Positions 1-8,763 of a DNA stretch of 64,000 nucleotides are shown in pieces. Positions within the stretch are counted from its first letter, which is position 1. Every line of letters starts with the position of its first letter. Position numbers and translations under genes: made by a program. The notes below the pieces were generated by a model. That model searched no databases. It had not been told where the DNA came from and saw nothing but the letters and a program-made list of their open reading frames with translations. The DNA is taken from contig NZ_JAPCWC010000012.1 of the NCBI RefSeq assembly GCF_026420865.1, forward strand, positions 1-64,000. Reading direction: 5' to 3'. The stretch comes from Novosphingobium clariflavum. GTDB lineage: Bacteria; Pseudomonadota; Alphaproteobacteria; Sphingomonadales; Sphingomonadaceae.

Positions 1-408
1 TTTTGTGAAAATTTGGGAGATTTTTCCATCCTATGGAGCGGGGGCATGCTCTGCCGCTCTTCCCGTCGATGTCGTTCCGGTGTCGGGTCAGCAGCAGGCC
101 TGACTTCGTGGTTCTGGTGTATCCATGGCTGGAGGGCATGGCGATCGGTTCGGATGGGCAATCGCAGTACTGCCGCTTCCTGCGCGCCAAAGGACTATGC
201 GCAATACCGTCCGATTGGGGATGTTCGCCGCGGGTTTCCGCCCGCATTCATTTATCATACGACGGCGGACAAGTTGGTCTCGGCGGATGGGATCGTGCGG
301 TTTTGCCAAGAACTTGTGGCAGCTGACGTGCCAGTCGCAATGCACATCTTCGCGAACGGGCAACACGGGACCGGTCTTGGTGGTGCCGATCCGGCTCTTT
401 CGCTTTGA
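1..408 (+). pseudogene. alpha/beta-hydrolase esterase fragment, frameshifted
   Basis: This is the C-terminal part of a secreted acetyl-esterase/lipase-like alpha/beta hydrolase that enters from the left edge. Two reading frames are needed. One frame gives RPDFVVLVYPWLEGM (about 96-140), the strand before the catalytic loop in this family. Another frame gives PPAFIYHTTADKLV and HIFANGQHGTGLG (about 235-390), the usual region of the catalytic Asp and His. The shift lies between about 140 and 181. The frame ends at 408, before the usual last helix, exactly where an IS5-type remnant on the opposite strand begins. I therefore read it as a dead fragment cut by an insertion sequence. The family call rests on motif recognition only. 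Confidence 0.6.
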
Positions 409-510
409 TACCGGTGCTGTCGACCAGAAGGTGCAACGCTCCCGAACCGGGTTGGCGGGGAACCTCGACAAGCAAGGTCTTCTGCCTACGGCTCAGGGTG
501 CTATGGTCGG
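395..510 (-). mobile_element. IS5-family transposase remnant
   Basis: Reading the minus strand, about 38 codons give SDHSTLSRRQKT, then LHLLVDSTGIKAK. This matches the DHST-SRR and L(L/I)DSTG(I/V)K blocks around the first catalytic Asp of IS5-group transposases. Nothing before or after matches, and no terminal inverted repeats were found, so this is an internal scrap. Its right edge overlaps the last codons of the trehalase gene in another frame, and its left edge meets the esterase fragment. It appears to be the scar of an insertion followed by deletion. Confidence 0.65.
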
Positions 511-2139
511 ATACCGCTCGAGGATCGCACTGGTCACGCCGTTGGTCCAACCGAAACCATCCTGCAGCGGGTATTCCCCGCCGCCGCCCGGCCGCTGTTC
601 TTCCACGTCGTACTTCTCCAGCATCTTGCCGGTTTCGTTGTACGTGACGCTGACCGTCTTGATCCACCGGCCGGCGATATCCCGCGCCAGATCCTGTTCG
701 TCATACCGGCCGAGCCCGTCAACGGCGACCCATTGCAGCGGTGCCCAGCCATTTGGCGCATCCCATTGCTGGCCGGTATGCGTGCCGGTAGTGCGCAGGC
801 CGCCCGGCGCCACCAGTTTGCCACGCGTCGTTGCTGCGACGGCTTTGGCCTGAGCAGGAGAGGCCATGCCTACGAACAAGGGGTAAAGCGCGGCGCTGGA
901 GAGTACGGCCGTCGGCTTGCCGTCATCGCGCGACCAATCGGCGTAACGGCTTTCCTTCGCAAGCCAGAGATAGCGGTCGACCGCCGCCTTGCGGGCGTCG
1001 GCGCGCCTGGTGAATTCGCGCTGGCAGGATTGGTCTGCCGCCTCTGCACAGCCCTTGGCGATACGCGTTTCCATCGCCCATATCAGCGCATTGAGATCGA
1101 TGGGAACGATCGCTGCGGTCCGGATCGTGGCGAGGTCTTGCGGGTCGGTCAGCCAACGCGAACTGAAGTCCCACCCGCTTTCGGCCCCTGCGCGCAGGTC
1201 CCGGTAGGTGTCGGCTGCCGGACGGGAGGAGGCCTTCGCGGCGGTTGCACGGTCTTCGGCGAAGGATTCGTCGCGGGGCGTGTCACGATCGTCCCAGTAG
1301 CGGTTGAGCAGGCTACCATCCGGCATCGGAACCACCCGCGCGCAAGGCTTCTTGCCGGTTTTGGCGCAGGCCTCACCCGCCATCCAGTAGGCATATTCCT
1401 TGCGAAGCGCGGCAAGGCGGCGGGCGCGGACGGCAGGATCGGCCTGTTCGGACAAGTCGAGCATGAGCGCGAAGAACGGCGGCTGCGAACGGCTGAGGTA
1501 ATAGGTGCGCGCGCCGTTCGGGATATGACCGTAGCGTTCGATGAGGCTGACGAAATCATCGATCATGCTCTCGACGAGGTCGCGGCGGCCGTCGGCCTTC
1601 AGGCCCAGCATGGTGAAGTAGGAATCCCAGTAGTAGGGCTCGCGAAAGCGTCCTCCGGGAACGACATAGGCGGCGGGCAGCGGCAGCGCGGAGGAACCGG
1701 GGGGCGGCGTCAACGGCGGGCGGGTCAATTGCGGCCAGAGCGCGGCGATATGGGCGCGCAGCCCGAGGCGCTCGTCGGGGCCCGGCGGAACATCGAAGTG
1801 GCGCCGGACGAAGGCGCGCAGCGCTTCGGCGCCCTGGGGGCGTTCGCTGCGCCAGGCAGCGAGAATGGCATCGGCATCCTCGCGCGGGACCGCGTCGACG
1901 AAGGTCTTGCCATCGGGGAAGATGCGCATGCTCTGCACCGCTTCGAACAGCGGGCCGAACAGGACTTGCGGGCTTTGGGGGGCGTGCTGGCTTTGCGCGT
2001 TCGGGGGAGTCTGCCCCTGGGCTGCCGCACCCGGCAGGACGAGGGCCAGCGCCGCCGTCAGGGCAGCGGCAAGCGTGCGCCGACGGCGTCGCGGGATCGG
2101 CAGGGGAGCTGGCGGGCAAATGGGCAGGCGAGCAGGCAC
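493..2139 (-). CDS. treA: periplasmic alpha,alpha-trehalase (GH37)
   Basis: Hydrolyses trehalose to two glucoses in the periplasm. Both GH37 signatures are present: PGGRFREPYYWDSYF in the first third, and QWDAPNGWAPLQW near the C-terminus. ESGWDFSSRW carries the expected catalytic Asp, and the glycine-rich GGGGEYPLQDGFGWTNGV end is typical. A GTG start at 2139 (about 548 aa) is chosen because AAGGA lies 8 nt upstream, it follows the halogenase stop by 28 nt, and it places a basic-then-hydrophobic signal peptide at the N-terminus. The upstream ATG at 2280 would lie inside the halogenase gene. The last 5-6 codons coincide with an IS5 remnant, so the native C-terminus was probably replaced, with little effect on the catalytic domain. 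It is the last gene of the FecIR/TBDR operon. Confidence 0.93.
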   Translation of the reverse strand: MPARLPICPPAPLPIPRRRRRTLAAALTAALALVLPGAAAQGQTPPNAQSQHAPQSPQVLFGPLFEAVQSMRIFPDGKTFVDAVPREDADAILAAWRSERPQGAEALRAFVRRHFDVPPGPDERLGLRAHIAALWPQLTRPPLTPPPGSSALPLPAAYVVPGGRFREPYYWDSYFTMLGLKADGRRDLVESMIDDFVSLIERYGHIPNGARTYYLSRSQPPFFALMLDLSEQADPAVRARRLAALRKEYAYWMAGEACAKTGKKPCARVVPMPDGSLLNRYWDDRDTPRDESFAEDRATAAKASSRPAADTYRDLRAGAESGWDFSSRWLTDPQDLATIRTAAIVPIDLNALIWAMETRIAKGCAEAADQSCQREFTRRADARKAAVDRYLWLAKESRYADWSRDDGKPTAVLSSAALYPLFVGMASPAQAKAVAATTRGKLVAPGGLRTTGTHTGQQWDAPNGWAPLQWVAVDGLGRYDEQDLARDIAGRWIKTVSVTYNETGKMLEKYDVEEQRPGGGGEYPLQDGFGWTNGVTSAILERYPTIAP

Positions 2140-2167
2140 GGGCGGTGTTCCTTGGTAGCAGGAGGCC

Positions 2168-3655
2168 TCAGGGGATCGGCGGGATGCGCGCGCAGGACTG
2201 GCGCACGGCGGCGCGCACGGCGTCCAGATGGCGCAGGTTTTCAGCCTCCGACATGGCATCGAGCGTCGGGCTGTAGCCACGCGCGCGGATGCCCTGCCCC
2301 GTCATCACCGCGAACCAGCTGGCGTCGCGGAACAGATCCTCGCTCGTCAGCATGATCCGCCCCGACCCTTTGTACTGGGCGATCCGGTACGCCAGGGTGT
2401 CCGGCGGCGGCGCGGACTGGCAGTGCTGCCACATCGCCTCGTTGCGGCCATTGGTGAAGTGATAGTGCATCACCAGGAAGTCGCGCACGTCTTCCATCTC
2501 GCGCGTGAAGATGCGGTTGTACTGTTCGGCCAGCAGCGGATCGCAGCCGGCACGCGGGAACAGGGACAGCAGCTTGCCGATGCCGGTCTGGATCAGGTGG
2601 ATGCTGGTCGATTCCAGCGGCTCCAGGAAGCCGCTGGAGAGGCCGATGGCGACGACGTTGCCGATCCACGCGCGCTTGCGGCGACCGGGGGTGAAGCGGA
2701 TAAGGCGCGGCTCGGCCGTCGGCTCGCCGATCGCGGCCAGCAGGGTCTCGCGGGCAGCCTCGGGAGACTGGAAGCGGCTGGAAAAGACATAGCCGTTGCC
2801 GACGCGGTGCTGCAGCGGAATGCGCCAGCGCCAGCCGGCCTCTTGCGCGATGGCGCGGGTATAGGGCACCGGCGCGGTATTGGCGGGGGTGGGGGCCGCC
2901 CAGGCGCCGTCGCAAGGCAGCCAGTGCGACCAGTCCTCGAAACCGGCTTGCAGATGCTCTTCGATCAACAGCCCGCGCAGGCCCGAGCAATCGATGAACA
3001 GGTCCGCGCCGAGGCGTTCGCCCCGGTCGGTGGCGAGACTGCGGACAAAGCCGGTTTCAGCGTCCCGTTCGACCTCGGTGACTTTGCCTTCGTGGCGCCG
3101 CACCCCGCGCGCCTCGGCGTGTCGGCGCAGGAACGCGGCATAGAGCCCGGCGTCGAAGTGATAGGCATAGCCGAGCGTGGAAAGCAGCGAGCGCGGATCG
3201 CTGACAGGCGCGGTGAAGCGGCGCTGGCGGGCGAGCTGGGTGGTCAGCGAATAGTCTTCGGGACTGGCTTCGAGCCCGCCAAGCCAGGCCCGGTTCAGCC
3301 GGTGCGGGAACGTGGTGGCATCGCCGGGGCCGCCGTAAGTACCGAAGGGGTGGAAATAGGCATGGCCATCGCCTTGCCAGCCCTCGAACTCGATGCCGAG
3401 CTTGTAGGTCGCCTTGGTGGCGGCCATGAATTCGGCTTCGTCGAGGCCGACCAGCTGGTTGAACCAGTGGATCGTCGGGATCGTCGCCTCGCCCACCCCA
3501 ACCGTGCCGATGGCGTCGGATTCCACCAGCCGGATCGTGATGCCGTGCGCTTCCAGCGCCTTGGACAGGGCGGCGGCGGTCATCCATCCCGCGGTGCCGC
3601 CGCCAAGGATGACGATGGAGCGGATCGGTGCGCGCTCTGCCGCCGCTCCTGTCAT
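2168..3655 (-). CDS. tryptophan-halogenase-family flavoprotein
   Basis: A FAD-dependent halogenase-family protein of 495 aa. The N-terminal dinucleotide motif GGGTAGWMTA, the WRWRIP motif of flavin-dependent halogenases, and the FLEPLEST block carrying the family's catalytic Glu are all visible. A Lys (ALSKAL) follows the FAD motif as in PrnA. The start at 3655 is chosen because its ATGA overlaps the stop of the glycosidase gene; an in-frame ATG at 3664 is the alternative. Known members chlorinate tryptophan or other aromatics. In sphingomonads and Caulobacter many homologues sit next to TBDR and carbohydrate genes with no known substrate. Here it lies between a glycosidase and a trehalase, so a tryptophan substrate should not be assumed. 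Confidence 0.88.
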   Translation of the reverse strand: MTGAAAERAPIRSIVILGGGTAGWMTAAALSKALEAHGITIRLVESDAIGTVGVGEATIPTIHWFNQLVGLDEAEFMAATKATYKLGIEFEGWQGDGHAYFHPFGTYGGPGDATTFPHRLNRAWLGGLEASPEDYSLTTQLARQRRFTAPVSDPRSLLSTLGYAYHFDAGLYAAFLRRHAEARGVRRHEGKVTEVERDAETGFVRSLATDRGERLGADLFIDCSGLRGLLIEEHLQAGFEDWSHWLPCDGAWAAPTPANTAPVPYTRAIAQEAGWRWRIPLQHRVGNGYVFSSRFQSPEAARETLLAAIGEPTAEPRLIRFTPGRRKRAWIGNVVAIGLSSGFLEPLESTSIHLIQTGIGKLLSLFPRAGCDPLLAEQYNRIFTREMEDVRDFLVMHYHFTNGRNEAMWQHCQSAPPPDTLAYRIAQYKGSGRIMLTSEDLFRDASWFAVMTGQGIRARGYSPTLDAMSEAENLRHLDAVRAAVRQSCARIPPIP

Positions 3656-5676
3656 TGCCCGCATCCGGTGCCCGGGGCGGGGCGCTGGACCGCGAGGTAG
3701 ACCGTGCTCCACAGCTGCGCGGCGTTGGATTCGTCGACATCCGCGCCGCTCGCACCGAAGGGCACGATACGGTAGGCTCCGCCGGCATGGTCCCACGACC
3801 ACAGTTCCGAGCTCTGCACGCTGCGGCCGGCGGCAATCGCGTTCCACAGGGTGTCCTGTGCTTTCAGCAGCCGGCGGCAGACCGCCTCCGGCAGGTCGCG
3901 GCGCGCGATCTGGCGGGCGAGCCCGGCAGCGGCAAGCGCCTGTTGCCAGGACCAGACGACGGTGCCGTGATAGGCATTGCGGCCGAACCTGGCCTGTTGC
4001 TCAGGCGATGCAAAGACCGGGTTGGCGACCAGCATGCCCGCGCCCGTCATCAATCCGGCAGGGAAGGCATTGTCGATCGTCTGTGCGGCGATGGTCAGCT
4101 GGTCGGCGCCGGGATGCGAGAACATCAGCGCAAAACCCTCGTCCGAATTGACGATGGGCACCGGCTGTCCGGCGCGGTCGAGAGCGATGGCGTGATAGCG
4201 GATCGGACGGCGGGCCGCCTCCAGCGCGGCGTCGGCCGGCACGTTTTCCCGCTTTGCGTAAGCCGTGATCGCGGCGCGGGCGGCAGCAGGCTGCACCGTC
4301 TGCAGGAACAGCGGCGGGGCTTTCTCGCGCCAGATCCGGGCGGTGCGGGCAAGGCCGGCCAGCAGCGCCTTGTCTTCGGCACTGGCATAAGCGTCGAGCA
4401 GACCGGCGCGGGCCAGCGCGTCGGCGGCATCGAGCGCGGCGGGGACGAGTACGGCGTTGACGTCGTAGGGATAGCGGCCAAGACCGAGCCCGTCGCTGCT
4501 GTCGCGCCATTCGCCGACGTCCATGCCGTCATGCAGCGCGATCAGGTTCTGCCAGCGCGGATCCTGCGCGAAGGCCCGGGCCTGCCGCGCGACGAAGCGG
4601 ATATTGGTCATCAGCGCGGCCCCCAGCGGGCGCCCCTGGTCCTGCTGCGCGAGGAACGCCGCTGCCCCGGCCATGCCGCGCGGATCCTCCAGCAGCCAGG
4701 CCTGGGTGACCGGGGCCAGCATGAAGGCGCTGTCGATCATGGCGTAGTTGTAGGTCGGTGCGGCCGATTGGCCCTCGCCCGTCCGCATGTGATCGAGCAC
4801 CGCGAATTCGCCGATGTCTTCCTCATGGGCAACGTCGCCATCGGCCGAGAGTCGTTCGAGCACCGCGCGCAGGCCGGTTTCCACCGCCTGCGGCTGCAGC
4901 GCCGGCATCAGCATCCGCACCGACATCAGGGTATCGCGACCGAAATAGGTGTTGAACCTCCAGGAACCCGCCATGAACTTCTCATGGTAGCTGAGGAATT
5001 GCAACGCGGCGCGGGCGGCGGGATCGGCGGCGGCCTTGCCGGTCAGCAGGGTCTCGGGGGTATAGGGCGTCAGCGGCTGCTCGCCGGTCAGGGCGGTCAC
5101 GGCAAAGACGATCCGCCCGTCCGCACCGGCGGTGATCCGGTTGCCCGAGACGCTGCCGTGTTCCACGGTCAGGGCAAGCTTGTAGCCGGGGGCGCCGTCG
5201 AGGCGGTCGCGGGCCCAGACCAGCGTGTTGGCCTGTGTCTGTCCGGGCACGAGGACCTGGGCCGGAGCGGTGCCGAGACCCTGGTAGTCGCGCAGCACGC
5301 GCACGCTCGACAGCACGGCCTGCCGCACGACCAGCTGCGAGGCGCGAATTTCAGCGCGGAAGGTGACGCCGTGCAGTGGGCGGCCTTGCGGATCGGTTTG
5401 GGTGACGGCTTGCGGCGAACCCGTCATCGACCATTCGGCGGCCTCGGGGACTTTCTCGAACCAGAGGCCCGTGCCGCTGTTGCCGGCAGGAAACGCGACG
5501 ATCACGCGCGGCTCGTTGCCGGAACGCAGCAGCACATGCGCCGCGACCGGGCCTTCCTGGACAAAGCTGTTGAGGTTGAGCCCTTCGCGCAGCGTCTCGG
5601 CGCAGGCCTGGGAGGAAAGGGCGAGCGGCGCGCAGGTCAGCGCCAGCGCGGCCAGAGTGCGGAACAGGGGAGACAT
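3652..5676 (-). CDS. secreted six-hairpin glycosidase-like protein
   Basis: A 674-aa protein with a clear signal peptide (about residues 1-26, ending SQACA). The sequence around FNTYFGRDTLMSVRML resembles the (alpha/alpha)6-barrel domain of amylo-1,6-glucosidases and other six-hairpin glycosidases, in which a GRD motif lines the active site. SSELWSWDHAGG near the C-terminus fits the same fold. The exact GH family and substrate are not recognisable by eye. The start has GGAG 8 nt upstream. Two perfect inverted repeats separate it from the TBDR gene, and it overlaps the halogenase by ATGA. With trehalase in the same operon, an alpha-glucoside substrate in the periplasm is the most likely role (inference). 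Confidence 0.62.
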   Translation of the reverse strand: MSPLFRTLAALALTCAPLALSSQACAETLREGLNLNSFVQEGPVAAHVLLRSGNEPRVIVAFPAGNSGTGLWFEKVPEAAEWSMTGSPQAVTQTDPQGRPLHGVTFRAEIRASQLVVRQAVLSSVRVLRDYQGLGTAPAQVLVPGQTQANTLVWARDRLDGAPGYKLALTVEHGSVSGNRITAGADGRIVFAVTALTGEQPLTPYTPETLLTGKAAADPAARAALQFLSYHEKFMAGSWRFNTYFGRDTLMSVRMLMPALQPQAVETGLRAVLERLSADGDVAHEEDIGEFAVLDHMRTGEGQSAAPTYNYAMIDSAFMLAPVTQAWLLEDPRGMAGAAAFLAQQDQGRPLGAALMTNIRFVARQARAFAQDPRWQNLIALHDGMDVGEWRDSSDGLGLGRYPYDVNAVLVPAALDAADALARAGLLDAYASAEDKALLAGLARTARIWREKAPPLFLQTVQPAAARAAITAYAKRENVPADAALEAARRPIRYHAIALDRAGQPVPIVNSDEGFALMFSHPGADQLTIAAQTIDNAFPAGLMTGAGMLVANPVFASPEQQARFGRNAYHGTVVWSWQQALAAAGLARQIARRDLPEAVCRRLLKAQDTLWNAIAAGRSVQSSELWSWDHAGGAYRIVPFGASGADVDESNAAQLWSTVYLAVQRPAPGTGCGQ

Positions 5677-5701
5677 CGCAAAGCTCCATGCAAAAGGGTG
5701 A

Positions 5702-5744
5702 AAGGCCGCGCTCCCGGAGGAGGTGGGGGGGAGAGCGCGGCCTT
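5702..5744 (-). terminator. intercistronic hairpin 1 (attenuator-like)
   Basis: A perfect 12-bp inverted repeat, AAGGCCGCGCTC at 5702-5713 and its complement at 5733-5744, with a 19-nt loop. It lies between the TBDR stop and the glycosidase start. No U-run follows in the direction of transcription, so partial termination or protection of the TBDR message is more likely than full termination. Confidence 0.6.
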
Positions 5745-5746
5745 CC

Positions 5747-5790
5747 GAAGCCAGCGGATCGACGTTTCTTAGACGGTAACCGCTGGCTTC
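5747..5790 (-). terminator. intercistronic hairpin 2
   Basis: A second perfect 11-bp inverted repeat, GAAGCCAGCGG at 5747-5757 and its complement at 5780-5790, placed directly before hairpin 1. AAGAAACG lies in the loop. The pair of tandem stems suggests differential expression, with the receptor made in excess over the enzymes downstream. Confidence 0.55.
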
Positions 5791-5809
5791 CTGTCAGGCG
5801 AAGCCGGGA

Positions 5810-8674
5810 TCAGAACGCGTACGTGACCGAAGCCAGCGCGTTGCGTCCGGCGATCGCGCGGCCGTAGAAGTAGCCGTTGACGATCGTCTGGGTCTGGCCC
5901 TGGCGCGGGTTGCCCTCGGTGAAGCCCTTGGCGTTGGTCAGGTTGTCGACGCTGACACTGACGTTCACCTTGTCGGTGACGTTGAGGTTCGCACCGATCG
6001 AGAAGACGTTGTAGCTGGGCAGGGCGACGCCGTTGCCGGAGTCCGCATAGATCTTGCCGATGTATTTCCAGCGGCCATAGATCTCGCCGAGGCCGCCCGG
6101 CAGCGTGAAGGCCGGGGTGATGGTCAGCAGCTTCTTGGGCGTGCGTTCGGGCGTATTGCCTTCATACTGCGTCTGCACGACGCCGTCGAAGCGCAAGTTG
6201 CTCAGCTTGGGGTCCTGATAGACGCCGGTCGCGGTGATCGCGAGGAAGGGCAGCGGCCGGATCTCGGCATCGAGCTGGATGCCGTTGGTCTTGTTGTTGG
6301 CCAGCGCATTGGCCGCCTCGGTGGGATCGCTGGGGTCGATGAACTGGTACGACTGGTTCTTGAACACGGTGCGGAAGCCGACCAGCGAGGCGTTGAACAT
6401 CCCGGATCGGAAACGCACGCCGCCTTCGTAGAGCGTGAGGTCGGTCGGCTTGTGGGTGCCCCCGGTGTCGCCGCCATTGGTCTGGAAGCCCTTGGCGCCG
6501 CGCACGTAGAGCGAGACATTGCCGGTCAGCTCGTAGTTGATGCCGGCCGTATAGGCCCAGTCGTGATAGGTGGCGCTGGAATGCGTGTAGGTGCCGTCGA
6601 AGGTGCTGCCCACGGTCTGCGCAAGGCCGGGGGTGCCGGCAGGCACGGCTTCGTTGACGGCGGCGGTATTGCCGATGTTCACGCCGACGTGCTGGTGCTC
6701 GTAACGGGCGCCGAAGTCGATGTGGAGCTTGTCGTTGATGACCAGTTCGTCGTTGAAATAGGCCGAGGCGGAAGTGACCTTGTCATTGAAGATGCCCTGG
6801 CCCCAGTCGCCGTAGCTGAGCATGCCGTTGTTGGTCAGCTGCCCCACCACGTTGCCGCCGGCATCCAGCGCGACGAGGTCGTAGATGTGCGAGTTGTTGG
6901 TCACGTCGTTGATGACCGAGGTGACGGCCGACTGGTTGTTGCGGCGGCGCACGTTGTAGTACATGCCGCCCAGCGTCAGCGAGTTTTCGAAGCCGTTGCC
7001 GCTGGCATTCCACTTCAGGCCGAAATCGCTGCCGAAGTCCTTGGTCGACAGGGTCTGGTGGTTCAGCACCGTCTGCTGCAGCAGGCCGTTGCCGTTAAGC
7101 GCGTTGAGCGTCGCGGTATCGGCGGCCGAGATCACCTGGCCGGTCTGGACGTCGCGGATGCCGAACTGGGTGGTGCCGGCAAAAGCGGCTTGCCCGGCAG
7201 CGAGCAGGCTGGACACCGGCGATACGCCCGGCGTCAGGTAGTCGGCGGCCGAGGCCAGCCCCGACGTGCCCGCGCCGCTGCCCGGGAAGATGCCGTTGAA
7301 GTCGTACTTGCCGTCGAGATAGCGCGCGCGGCCGAACAGCTTCAGGTCCTCGCTCAGCGGCTTCTCGAAATCGAGGCGGAAGGTGTTCGAGGTCGTATGG
7401 ATGCCGTTGTCGCCGCGGAACGGACGGATGGTGCGTCCGGTCGCCGAGGATACCGGCACGCCGACATACTGGAACGCGCTGCCCAGGATGTTGTCGTACT
7501 TCATGTCGAGGCCGGGGACCGAGCTGATCTTGCCCGAGGAATCGACCGCGAAGGGCATGTCGGCGTAATAGGGATCGGTCTCGTCGCGGCGCTGGTAGCT
7601 GACGCGCACGAAGCCGCCGTCATCGAAGCGCTTTTCCAGCGCGCCCTTGATCTGGAAGCTGTCGTAGCGGAACGGCGACTTGCGCTGGCCCTTCTGGCTC
7701 CAGAAATAGCCGGTGGCCGCGAAGGCCAGATTGTCCGCCAGCGGGGCCGAGAAGTAGCCGTCCACGCGGTAGTCGTCATAAGTCGTGCCGGTGGCGCGGA
7801 TCGCGCCGGTCGGCTTGTCGTAGCTCAGCTTCTTGGAGACGAAGTTGATCGTTGCCCCGGCGCCGTTGGGCGCAAGGATGCCCGAGGTGCCGCCGGCGAC
7901 CGCTTCCATGCGCTCCACCGAGAGATCCTGCTGGAAATAGAAGTCCGCGCCGCCGCCGCCGTAGAGGATCGGCATGCCGTCCTGCTCGATGGTGATGAAG
8001 GTCTGCGCGCCGCCGCGCAGGCCGCGCACCGAATAGTTGTTGGAGGCAGGACCGGCGGTCGCCTCGACGAAGATGCCGGGAACCAGTTCCAGCGATTCCG
8101 CCATCGAGCGCGGCGCCTTGCGCTGAAGGTCTTCCTTGCTGGCGAGAGTCACGTTGGAGGAGGAGTTGAACAGCGTGCGGCGACCCGAGGTGCTGCCGGT
8201 GACGATGATCTCCTTGAAACTGTCGTCGCTGGCGTCTTCGGAGCCCTGGGTGTCGGCCTGCGCCGTGCCGCCTGGCGCGGCGGTGGGCAGGGCAGAGGCG
8301 GGCTGGCCATAGGAGGCGCTGGTCAGGCCGGTTGCGGTGGGGGCGCCCTTGCGCTCGGCCAGCACGGCGGTGCGCCCGTCGAACGAGACCACCCGCAAGT
8401 CGGAGGCGCCGATCAGCCGGCGCAGGCCTTCCTGCACGGTATAGCGGCCGCGCACTTCACTGACCTTGCGTCCCTGCGTGGTGGCGCCGGAGGCCAGCAC
8501 CTGGATTCCGGCCTGCTGGGCGAAGGTGAGGATGCCCTTGCCCGCGTCCTGCGCCGGGATGTTGAACGTGTGGATCTGATCCTGCGCCAGCGCGGGGGCG
8601 CTGGCGATCACCGAAACCGCAGCGACGCTTGCCAGCAGCGCGGATTGCACGTGAAAACGACGGACGGATCGCAT
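5810..8674 (-). CDS. TonB-dependent receptor/transducer with STN domain
   Basis: An outer-membrane active-transport receptor of 954 aa. Order: signal peptide ending APALA (about residue 30); STN domain (about 33-105, starting IHTFNIPAQDAGKG) that contacts FecR in FecA-type transducers; a low-complexity linker; a TonB box-like region around EIIVTGS; the plug (about 170-280, with VERMEAVAGG and INFVSKKL); and a 22-strand barrel ending in the terminal aromatic VTYAF. The STN domain and the fecI/fecR genes upstream make this a self-inducing signalling receptor. The downstream trehalase and glycosidase point to an alpha-glucoside ligand. GGGGAGG precedes the ATG. The ligand is inferred from neighbours only. 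Confidence 0.92.
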   Translation of the reverse strand: MRSVRRFHVQSALLASVAAVSVIASAPALAQDQIHTFNIPAQDAGKGILTFAQQAGIQVLASGATTQGRKVSEVRGRYTVQEGLRRLIGASDLRVVSFDGRTAVLAERKGAPTATGLTSASYGQPASALPTAAPGGTAQADTQGSEDASDDSFKEIIVTGSTSGRRTLFNSSSNVTLASKEDLQRKAPRSMAESLELVPGIFVEATAGPASNNYSVRGLRGGAQTFITIEQDGMPILYGGGGADFYFQQDLSVERMEAVAGGTSGILAPNGAGATINFVSKKLSYDKPTGAIRATGTTYDDYRVDGYFSAPLADNLAFAATGYFWSQKGQRKSPFRYDSFQIKGALEKRFDDGGFVRVSYQRRDETDPYYADMPFAVDSSGKISSVPGLDMKYDNILGSAFQYVGVPVSSATGRTIRPFRGDNGIHTTSNTFRLDFEKPLSEDLKLFGRARYLDGKYDFNGIFPGSGAGTSGLASAADYLTPGVSPVSSLLAAGQAAFAGTTQFGIRDVQTGQVISAADTATLNALNGNGLLQQTVLNHQTLSTKDFGSDFGLKWNASGNGFENSLTLGGMYYNVRRRNNQSAVTSVINDVTNNSHIYDLVALDAGGNVVGQLTNNGMLSYGDWGQGIFNDKVTSASAYFNDELVINDKLHIDFGARYEHQHVGVNIGNTAAVNEAVPAGTPGLAQTVGSTFDGTYTHSSATYHDWAYTAGINYELTGNVSLYVRGAKGFQTNGGDTGGTHKPTDLTLYEGGVRFRSGMFNASLVGFRTVFKNQSYQFIDPSDPTEAANALANNKTNGIQLDAEIRPLPFLAITATGVYQDPKLSNLRFDGVVQTQYEGNTPERTPKKLLTITPAFTLPGGLGEIYGRWKYIGKIYADSGNGVALPSYNVFSIGANLNVTDKVNVSVSVDNLTNAKGFTEGNPRQGQTQTIVNGYFYGRAIAGRNALASVTYAF

Positions 8675-8763
8675 GGTACCTCCCCTTTTTTCGACCGGAC
8701 AATTCCGGCCGTTTTCAGGAAAGATGCGCGGCGATCCCGCTTCCGTCAGTGCCGCGAAAATAA

